64,000 bases of DNA, from positions 16,590 to 80,589 of the forward strand of contig DARI01000005.1 of assembly GCA_002503285.1 (NCBI GenBank), written 5' to 3'. The stretch comes from Euryarchaeota archaeon UBA557 (GTDB taxonomy: Archaea; Thermoplasmatota; Poseidoniia; Poseidoniales; Thalassarchaeaceae). This document shows positions 62,216-64,000 of the stretch, one piece after another. A program made the position numbers and the translations under genes. The notes beneath the pieces are model-generated. The model made no database searches. It was given only the letters and a program-made list of their open reading frames with translations, and was not told the DNA's origin. Each line of letters begins with the position of its first letter. The first letter of the stretch is position 1.

Positions 62216-63394
62216 ATGGTAAGAACTCTAGTAATGACTGTTGACAGAGATAATGATCTCGGCGTGAAGTCTGGAATTAGGGGCCCTGTTATTGGTAGAA
62301 AAAATGCTCTTAATGCTGTATTAAGATTAGGAATTGCCGATCCAGAAGAATCTGATTCCAATGCTATATTTGGTGCATTACATCATCATGATAAAATGAT
62401 AGAAAATGCGAAGGGAAATGATGAAGTAGAAATTGCAATATTAACTGGTGATGTCCGTGTTGGCCCCCGTAGTGATAGAGCCATAGCAAGTCAATTGGAA
62501 GAGGTCATTCAAGAATTTCAGCCTGATTCAGCAGTTTTAGTCACTGATGGTGCTGACGATGAGGCTTCGCTTCCAATAATAACATCAAGGCTAAGAGTCG
62601 ATCATATCGAAAAGATAATTGTTAGACAAAATAGAGGAATAGAAAGTACCTATTATTACATAGTGAAAGCAGTTGAAGATCCAAGATGGCGAGCACGTTT
62701 ATTAGTTCCATTAGCCATATTTCTAATGATTTTTGGATTAGGCATAATTTTACCTAACGGAGGAATATTGATAGGTGCAATGCCATTGATAATGGGAATA
62801 TGGGTATTGACAAAAGGATTAGGATTAGAACAACAACTTGATCGGTTATTAAATGATATGCGAGATAGCGCAACCGGCGGTATTTGGTCTTCCTTACTAT
62901 GGGCCCTTGCCATTGTATCAGTACTATTTTCAATTCTCACGGTCTGGCAAGTTTTAACTGGCACTACTGTAGAATTAAATAATTATGTTGAACAAGGTTA
63001 CAGCAGTATAACTGTATTTGATTTAGATTCGGTAAATCGAGATATGGCAGTATGGGTAATTGCATTCGATCAGGCACTTACTTGGATCGTAGTGTCTATA
63101 TTTTCATTCGCGCTATCCATAGGTGTTCTCAGATGGAAAGAAGGAACATTTACAGGAAGAAGTATACAATTAATTGGGCTTGGAGCAGTGATATATACAA
63201 TGACTAAGGCTGTAATTGAAGTTCTTTTGACAGAGTTATCAGGTGATGATTATAGTTTGGCATTTGGAGAAATATCTGAGACATGGTTTGTCCCAATCAT
63301 GGCAACTGTACTCTATTATTTGTTGAGAACTGTGGTTCAATCATTTGAAGAAAGTGATGAAGTTATTAATGGAAATAGATTTTGGGGCGTCTGA
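62216..63394 (+). CDS. DUF373-family membrane protein
   Basis: A 392-residue archaeal DUF373 protein. The soluble N-terminal domain (about 1-155) carries the family signature: VMTVDRDNDLG, GPVIGRKNALNAVLRLGIADPEESDSNA and ILTGDVRVGPRSDRAI, followed by AVLVTDGADDEASLPII. The C-terminal half has about six hydrophobic spans. Function is unknown; the gene is widespread and mostly confined to archaea. ATG 62216 is preferred over ATG 62210 because GGGG stands six bases before it. Confidence 0.85.
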   Translation: MVRTLVMTVDRDNDLGVKSGIRGPVIGRKNALNAVLRLGIADPEESDSNAIFGALHHHDKMIENAKGNDEVEIAILTGDVRVGPRSDRAIASQLEEVIQEFQPDSAVLVTDGADDEASLPIITSRLRVDHIEKIIVRQNRGIESTYYYIVKAVEDPRWRARLLVPLAIFLMIFGLGIILPNGGILIGAMPLIMGIWVLTKGLGLEQQLDRLLNDMRDSATGGIWSSLLWALAIVSVLFSILTVWQVLTGTTVELNNYVEQGYSSITVFDLDSVNRDMAVWVIAFDQALTWIVVSIFSFALSIGVLRWKEGTFTGRSIQLIGLGAVIYTMTKAVIEVLLTELSGDDYSLAFGEISETWFVPIMATVLYYLLRTVVQSFEESDEVINGNRFWGV

Positions 63395-63432
63395 TTTAAA
63401 TATTTAAATTTAATTATAATCTGAATCCGATA

Positions 63433-64000
63433 TTATGATTCTGATTGTTGAGTTTTTCTTCTTATGTAATCAGAATAATTGCCTGGCCATACAAATAAGC
63501 TCCCATCTCCAGTTAATTCCCATATTGTATCACATACTTTATCTAAGAAATATCTATCATGACTAACTGTAATTATTCCACCCTCATATCCAATTAATGC
63601 ACCTTCTAACGCCTCTTTAGCATCAGTATCTAAATGATTAGTCGGTTCATCTAATAATAATAAATTATTTTCTTCCAATAATAAACATAGAAGTGCTATT
63701 CTCGCTCTTTCTCCTCCACTTAATTTTTCCAGTTTTGTTTTAGCCATATCTGAAGTAAATTGAAACTGACCTAGCATGGAGCGTATGTCTGCATATTCCA
63801 TTCTGGGCTTTAAAAATTGAATTTGTTCAATAGGTGTAAAGTCGAAATTTAATAATCTATGATCCTGATGGAAGTATCCTATTTGTACACCTGGGCGCAC
63901 GTCTATTTCACCAGAATCTAATCTTAGTTCTCCATTTATTATTCTTAGCAAAGTAGTTTTACCCGCTCCATTTGGACCTATTATTCCTATTTTTTGCCCT
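63433..64000 (-). CDS. ABC-F family ATPase, C-terminal part (5' end outside window)
   Basis: The gene enters from beyond the right edge and its last 189 codons are visible. The second nucleotide-binding domain is nearly complete: Walker A GPNGAGKTTL (about 63957-63980), signature LSGGERARIALL, Walker B LLLLDEPTNHLD and the H-loop TVSHDRYFLD. The Glu after Walker B and the ending with LFVWPGNYSDYIRRK are typical of ABC-F proteins, which act on ribosomes (translation factors or protective ATPases), not as transporters. It is convergent with the DUF373 gene. Confidence 0.9.
   Translation of the reverse strand, partial: GQKIGIIGPNGAGKTTLLRIINGELRLDSGEIDVRPGVQIGYFHQDHRLLNFDFTPIEQIQFLKPRMEYADIRSMLGQFQFTSDMAKTKLEKLSGGERARIALLCLLLEENNLLLLDEPTNHLDTDAKEALEGALIGYEGGIITVSHDRYFLDKVCDTIWELTGDGSLFVWPGNYSDYIRRKTQQSES

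Noticed and set aside
1..64000. CRISPR array, insertion sequence, prophage or toxin-antitoxin module
   Set aside because: No regularly spaced repeats, transposase, integrase or terminal inverted repeats were seen, and the RHH-like domain belongs to fumarase, not to an antitoxin.

Overview
The window comes from an AT-rich archaeal chromosome, most likely a planktonic marine euryarchaeon of the Thermoplasmatota side (Marine Group II/III, Poseidoniia-like). Archaeal markers are PolD large subunit (DP2), primase large subunit (PriL), RNA polymerase subunit D with archaeal S13-S4-S11, a complete archaellum cluster with its own prepilin peptidase, pantoate kinase, MptE and a DUF373 protein. Mixed with these are genes of bacterial type: bacterial-class LeuRS, homodimeric pyruvate dehydrogenase E1 (AceE), a BolA/monothiol-glutaredoxin pair, ATP-type PEP carboxykinase and class II fumarase. 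That mixture is typical of aerobic, heterotrophic marine archaea. The lineage is inferred from gene content only.

Layout. 1-12.5 kb: a cut amidohydrolase, a J-domain chaperone, an RND/MMPL exporter, PckA, a very large polytopic membrane protein, a single-span exported protein and a methyltransferase. 12.5-16.1 kb: rpS13-rpS4-rpS11-rpoD followed by pantoate kinase. 16-25.9 kb (mostly minus): a CDIN1/C15orf41-like nuclease, LeuRS, an MBL hydrolase (plus strand), a small membrane-associated protein, AceE, a GNAT and a zinc-ribbon/acidic/EF-hand protein. 26-31.2 kb: an RDD protein, Sua5 and MetAP (plus); BolA-Grx-EamA and ribulose-phosphate epimerase (minus); thioredoxin. 31.2-35.5 kb: a wHTH-NTPase regulator, M32 carboxypeptidase and a propeller protein.

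35.5-36.24 kb is the only long stretch without a protein gene. Its plus strand is purine-rich and full of hairpins, with a TATA-like box at the start and a perfect 14-bp hairpin at the end. I read it as a roughly 600-nt structured noncoding RNA and do not recognise its family. It is the strongest candidate for something undescribed.

36.2-43.6 kb: a fumarase carrying an N-terminal ribbon-helix-helix-like domain, cyclophilin, a CsaA-like protein, PyrE and DP2. 43.5-51.9 kb (minus): the archaellum set, transcribed as two near-identical archaellins, FlaD/E, FlaF, FlaG, FlaH, FlaI, FlaJ, then prepilin peptidase. Just upstream on the same strand lie a 1643-residue exported repeat protein and a 347-residue helical partner, possibly surface components working with the archaellum. 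58-64 kb: a membrane-anchored double beta-domain protein, MptE, PriL, a membrane protein, a DUF373 protein and a cut ABC-F ATPase.

Several minus-strand genes use TTG starts behind GGTGA-type ribosome binding sites, so translation initiation here often relies on Shine-Dalgarno sites with non-ATG starts. No tRNA, rRNA, CRISPR array, insertion sequence or integrase was recognised.
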